The notes below the pieces were generated by a model. That model did not search any database, was not told the origin of the DNA, and worked only from the letters and a program-made list of their open reading frames with translations. The position numbers and the translations under genes are program-made. This document shows, piece by piece, positions 60,622-64,000 of a stretch of DNA of 64,000 nt. Source of the DNA: JBALVT01 sp036960305 (lineage in GTDB: Bacteria; Pseudomonadota; Gammaproteobacteria; Pseudomonadales; Halieaceae); the NCBI GenBank assembly GCA_036960305.1, contig JBALWA010000015.1:1-64000 (forward strand), written 5' to 3'. Positions within the stretch are counted from its first letter, which is position 1; each line of letters begins with the position of its first letter.

Positions 60622-61159
60622 GTTTAGCGCTGTCAGGCCGGGGTCTCGCGGCGCGATCCTACTGCTGGCGATGATTTTTCTGCTGTTACTTGCTGTCGTT
60701 GCAGGAACTGGAATGCAAAGCAGCATTCTGCAGTTTCGTATGGCGGGGAATGCCCAGTTTCGCGAGTCGGCCTTCCAGAGAACACAGGGCATTGCCTCGG
60801 CGATATTCCAGGGTATTGAAAATTTTCCAGTGGTCGGTGGGACCGGGTATCTCCTGTGTCGGGATAAATCTGTTTCGAAGGACTGTGCTGAAAATCTCGG
60901 TGCGCTGGATCCGGCTATCGTCTCGGTTCCACCGGGTGTGATGCTGGATTATCAGGTCCAGCGACAGCGGCCTCTATTTTCGGGAAGCTTGCCGTTTCGC
61001 TTATCCCAGAATCGTGTGTTCAGTGCATCACGATCGCGCGTCGCTAGCTTTGAAAGCCATGTTGAGATTGACGGCTCGCGCGTTGGCCTCGGTTCGGCGG
61101 AAATCGTCCAGGGTGTGGCGGTCGTCATTTTCGGTGAGATCAACCAGTCTCCGGAGTAG
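60605..61159 (+). CDS. pilX: Type IV pilus minor pilin PilX
   Basis: A 184-aa protein with a basic leader PGSRG and hydrophobic AILLLAMIFLLLLAVVAGTG, lacking Glu5 as PilX does. It also holds SSILQFRMAGNAQFRESAFQ. PilX, with PilV, PilW and FimU-type pilins, forms the tip complex. ATG 60605 overlaps pilW; pilY1 starts 4 nt after its stop. Confidence 0.85.
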   Translation: MRPPHKFSAVRPGSRGAILLLAMIFLLLLAVVAGTGMQSSILQFRMAGNAQFRESAFQRTQGIASAIFQGIENFPVVGGTGYLLCRDKSVSKDCAENLGALDPAIVSVPPGVMLDYQVQRQRPLFSGSLPFRLSQNRVFSASRSRVASFESHVEIDGSRVGLGSAEIVQGVAVVIFGEINQSPE

Positions 61160-61163
61160 AGAG

Positions 61164-63908
61164 ATGAACAAGCAGTTGGCAACTATCTTTGTATTGCTTC
61201 TGGTCCATGTGACAGCGGCGTCGGGTGACGATACCGATATCTATTTGCGCGACGCCGCTGGCGTGGTGGGCACTGATGTCCGCGTAGAGCTAGACTACGG
61301 CCCGGAACTGCTTGCGCCTCTCTGTCTTTATGGTGAAAGCTGCCGGGAGGTGAACGGGGAGGGTGATTGTGCTGAGGCTGTCTGCTTCACAACGTCAGCT
61401 TACCAACGACTTAAAGCAGAGGCTGGCGGCAGTGTTAGTCAATATGATGCCCTTGTAGCCGCGGCCACTTCTGCGGTCAGTGATAGTCGATTTGCGGGAA
61501 TCCATCTGGTCCTACGGGTACTCGGTGCAGCCGATAAGGCCATTGCCGACGCTCTTGATATTCAGTCGCCTTCGGGTGATGCCATTGCCTGCCAAGAATC
61601 TTTCACCCTAACCCTGGGTGTTGAAGACCTTCGCGACCCTGTCCAACTGGAGGAAGAGCTCAATAGGGCCTTTCGTGAAATGCTGGCAGCTAGCGAGACA
61701 TTGCTGTCTACTGCCGTGCCGTTGAATATGTTTAATCACACCGCGTTATTGGATCGAGTCTATGTCTCCCTGTTTCAAGCTGACTACAGCCAGAATTGGA
61801 TGGGGAATCTAAAGAAATATAAGTGGCGCGAGCAGGTGGGCGATAGTCGCCCTGGTGAAGTTGTCGACGCCAGTGAACCAGCTCTTCTCGCCTTTGAAGC
61901 CAGTGGCGACGACCGGGGCCGGATTGCTTTTGACGCACTGTCGTACTGGACCGAGGCAGCCAGCCTGCCCGCGATCGATGGTTCGTTGGCCCCGGTTGCT
62001 GTCGATGGTCGGGTCGTGACACGAGGTGGGGCAGGTCAGAAGGTCAGCGGCTTTGTCGAAGACAGTCGCCGTCGCATTGGTGACACCAACGCGGGTCAAT
62101 TGGGCGTGAGTACGCGGCAAGTCTTCGTCGAGCCTGTAGTTCATGTCAATGGTATCGCTACCGCCTTTGATGACTTCGATGCTGACGGCGATACCTTGAG
62201 ATTGCCCGACTTTAAGACGCTGCTTGGCGACGCAACAATGAGTGATGCCAGGGCCCTGGAGCTGATCAGGTGGGGCCGCGGCCAGGATACGGGTAGGCCT
62301 TCAGCTTCCGCGCGGGACTGGATACTTGCGGAATCACTTCATTCCCGGGCGTTGGCTGTGAACTACGGCAGTGCGGAACTGACGGGATACGGTCCGGATA
62401 ACCCCAATATCCACCTGTTTTTTGGGACCGGTGACGGACTGTTTCATATCCTGGAAGATACCACAGCCACGGGGGTCGAATCGGGCCGGGAGCGCTTCGC
62501 ATTCTATCCCAGGGAACTGTTGGGAAACCTTGCGGCGCGTACCGATGCGACCCAATCCAGTTTAACCCTGCGCTATGGCGTTGACGGTGCACCGGTCGCC
62601 CTGGTGGTTGACAACAATAGTGACGGTAATCTGGTGGCAACAGGCCAGGCTCCCCTGGGTGGTGATGAGGTGTACGTGTATTTTGGCTTGCGACGCGGGG
62701 GCAGTAGTTACTACGCGTTGGATGTGAGCAACCCTCGAGAGACTCCGACCCTGAAATGGAAAATCAGCCCTACGGTTGGCGGCGATTTTGACGAACTTGG
62801 ATTGTCTTTTTCTGTGCCGGTAGTGGGTAAGGTCAATTATCATGGGGTTCCCAGAGACGTTCTTATCTTTACGGCGGGCTATCACGGTGGTTGGGATGCG
62901 ACAAGGACTGTGCGAGTGGGCAAGGATGGCGGTGCCGGGCCAGACTTTCCGGTGGGTACGGCAATCTACATTGTGGACGCTCGCACGGGGGCCTTAATTT
63001 GGAAAGCGGTCAAGGGCAGTGGTACGGCGACGGCCAGTAAGTTCCAGCATCCCGAGCTGATCGACAGTATGCCCTCGTCAGTGGCGGCCCTCAGGAATGC
63101 AAATAATGTTATTCACAGATTGTATGTCGGGGACAGCGGCGGTGTCGTTTGGCGCGTTGACCTGCCGGAACTGGATCTCGATGAGCGCGCCCAGAAATGG
63201 TTTGTCAGTAAAGTCGCGGAATTGGGTAATGATGGCCAGACAGTGGAGTCGGATCGTCGCTTTTTTCACGCTCCGGATATCGTTCACTCCTTTGATTCAG
63301 TGGGGGACTTCGATGGGCTTGTTATTTCCAGTGGTGATCGCGCCCATCCCAACGAAACACAGGTCACAAACTACCACTTCTATATTAAGGACCGGAAAAT
63401 CATCAGTGGTGATACCAGCGTACTGTTGAGGCGACCTTTGAACGTTGCCGACACGCCGGGCGCTACGGATTTACCCGATCAGACGGATTGCCAGCAGGCT
63501 GCGGAACCGGCATGTGTGTCATCATTGACCCATGGTTGGAAAATAAAACTGGCCCGTGCCGGTGAAAAAGGACTGTCTACTGCCCTGGTTGATGGCGGGC
63601 GCGTGTTTATGAGCACCTTTGTGCCCGCTGTCCCGGAACAAAGCTGCAATCCGGGCCTGGGGCAGGGCTATGTGTATGTGGTGAACCTGGAGGATGGTAG
63701 CGCCACGGACAGTGATCGTATTTATAGCGTCGGTCCGGGGATACCCTCCGCAGCGACGGTGTTGGGAGACAAGGTCTTACTGCCCGGGTGGGGGATTAAC
63801 CCAATGGGTCCAGCGTCTGTATCATCGTGTCGAGGTAAATTCTGTAACAGCCTGAGCGAGAGGCTGTATCGCCTTTATTGGCGGGAGCCCGGGGTCGATG
63901 TTCTCTAG
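61164..63908 (+). CDS. pilY1: Pilus tip adhesin PilY1 (short form)
   Basis: The 914-aa exported protein has a signal peptide (cleavage near residue 20) and the PilY1 beta-propeller domain in its second half: LFFGTGDGLFHILEDTT near residue 414, VYVYFGLRRGGSSYYALDVS, and TAIYIVDARTGALIWKAVKG. A Ca-binding-like loop DDFDADGDTL lies near residue 335, and VVDNNSDGNLVATG near 475 resembles another. It is shorter than many PilY1 proteins. I saw no clear von Willebrand A motif, which agrees with the short N-terminal half. ATG 61164 is the only start giving the signal peptide. Confidence 0.88.
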   Translation: MNKQLATIFVLLLVHVTAASGDDTDIYLRDAAGVVGTDVRVELDYGPELLAPLCLYGESCREVNGEGDCAEAVCFTTSAYQRLKAEAGGSVSQYDALVAAATSAVSDSRFAGIHLVLRVLGAADKAIADALDIQSPSGDAIACQESFTLTLGVEDLRDPVQLEEELNRAFREMLAASETLLSTAVPLNMFNHTALLDRVYVSLFQADYSQNWMGNLKKYKWREQVGDSRPGEVVDASEPALLAFEASGDDRGRIAFDALSYWTEAASLPAIDGSLAPVAVDGRVVTRGGAGQKVSGFVEDSRRRIGDTNAGQLGVSTRQVFVEPVVHVNGIATAFDDFDADGDTLRLPDFKTLLGDATMSDARALELIRWGRGQDTGRPSASARDWILAESLHSRALAVNYGSAELTGYGPDNPNIHLFFGTGDGLFHILEDTTATGVESGRERFAFYPRELLGNLAARTDATQSSLTLRYGVDGAPVALVVDNNSDGNLVATGQAPLGGDEVYVYFGLRRGGSSYYALDVSNPRETPTLKWKISPTVGGDFDELGLSFSVPVVGKVNYHGVPRDVLIFTAGYHGGWDATRTVRVGKDGGAGPDFPVGTAIYIVDARTGALIWKAVKGSGTATASKFQHPELIDSMPSSVAALRNANNVIHRLYVGDSGGVVWRVDLPELDLDERAQKWFVSKVAELGNDGQTVESDRRFFHAPDIVHSFDSVGDFDGLVISSGDRAHPNETQVTNYHFYIKDRKIISGDTSVLLRRPLNVADTPGATDLPDQTDCQQAAEPACVSSLTHGWKIKLARAGEKGLSTALVDGGRVFMSTFVPAVPEQSCNPGLGQGYVYVVNLEDGSATDSDRIYSVGPGIPSAATVLGDKVLLPGWGINPMGPASVSSCRGKFCNSLSERLYRLYWREPGVDVL

Positions 63909-64000
63909 GGGCAGGCAGGGTATACAAGCTGGGTCCTCTGGGGATTGCGGCTTTACCTTGCTGGAATTGATTATCGTAATCGCTATCGTCGGCATTCTGG
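63898..64000 (+). CDS. pilE: Type IV pilin-like protein PilE (3' cut by window end)
   Basis: Only 34 codons are seen. Leader MFSRGRQGIQAGSSGDCG is followed by FTLLELIIVIAIVGIL, the canonical prepilin N-terminus with Glu5. ATG 63898 overlaps the pilY1 stop by 11 nt. Position at the end of fimT-pilV-pilW-pilX-pilY1 matches PilE of Pseudomonas. Confidence 0.85.
   Translation, partial: MFSRGRQGIQAGSSGDCGFTLLELIIVIAIVGIL

Noticed and set aside
1..64000. tRNA genes, CRISPR arrays, phage or insertion-sequence genes
   Set aside because: I found no cloverleaf-type sequence, regularly spaced repeats, transposase or integrase motif when reading the window; a tRNA search would be the decisive check.

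Overview
The window is one almost continuous plus-strand stretch of a marine-type gammaproteobacterial chromosome. A Cellvibrionales relative (Spongiibacteraceae/Halieaceae-like) fits the gene content, but this placement is inference. Supporting points are the FabV-type enoyl reductase, the Pseudomonas-like block murJ-ribF-ileS-lspA-fkpB-ispH-pil, a Xanthomonas-like type II secretion operon and a steroid C/D-ring degradation cluster. Only one convincing gene lies on the minus strand (an alkyltransferase-like protein at 40246-40566). I saw no tRNA, rRNA, CRISPR array, transposase or integrase.

Region 1 (1-17.3 kb). After the 3' part of fabV and a metallo-beta-lactamase-fold hydrolase comes a HIP (steroid rings C/D) degradation cluster: a FadD3-like ligase, two tandem Lrp/AsnC regulators, IpdA, IpdB, IpdC, an EchA20-like ring hydrolase, two acyl-CoA dehydrogenase subunits and a thiolase. 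A 355-bp gap with two large hairpin repeats follows, then a second operon: an SDR, a second dehydrogenase pair, an IpdF-like SDR and a FadA6-like thiolase. Together the genes could take HIP through CoA activation, beta-oxidation of its propionate arm, opening of rings D and C, and thiolysis.

Region 2 (17.3-27.7 kb). A type II secretion operon in the Xps order E-F-G-H-I-J-K-L-M-(C/N)-D, ending in a lipoprotein-type secretin.

Region 3 (27.7-40.2 kb). A cell-surface locus: a sulfotransferase abutting the secretin gene, a small exported protein, a 553-aa exported protein with a near-consensus promoter, highly-expressed-type codon usage and its own terminator, a PpiC foldase, four more sulfotransferases, two glycosyltransferases and an AmpG-like transporter. 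I read regions 2 and 3 together as a candidate system that exports and sulfoglycosylates an abundant surface protein. This is the most interesting hypothesis in the window.

Region 4 (40.2-52.6 kb). Housekeeping and stress genes: atl, a DUF481/YdiY-like protein, fxsA, groES-groEL (a perfect CIRCE operator plus a sigma-32-like promoter), a PuuD-like membrane protein, a coiled-coil membrane protein, class I fumarase, sbcB, pyrB, nudF and murJ.

Region 5 (52.6-64 kb). ribF-ileS-lspA-fkpB-ispH, then the type IV pilus minor pilin operon fimT-pilV-pilW-pilX-pilY1-pilE. pilE is cut by the window end.
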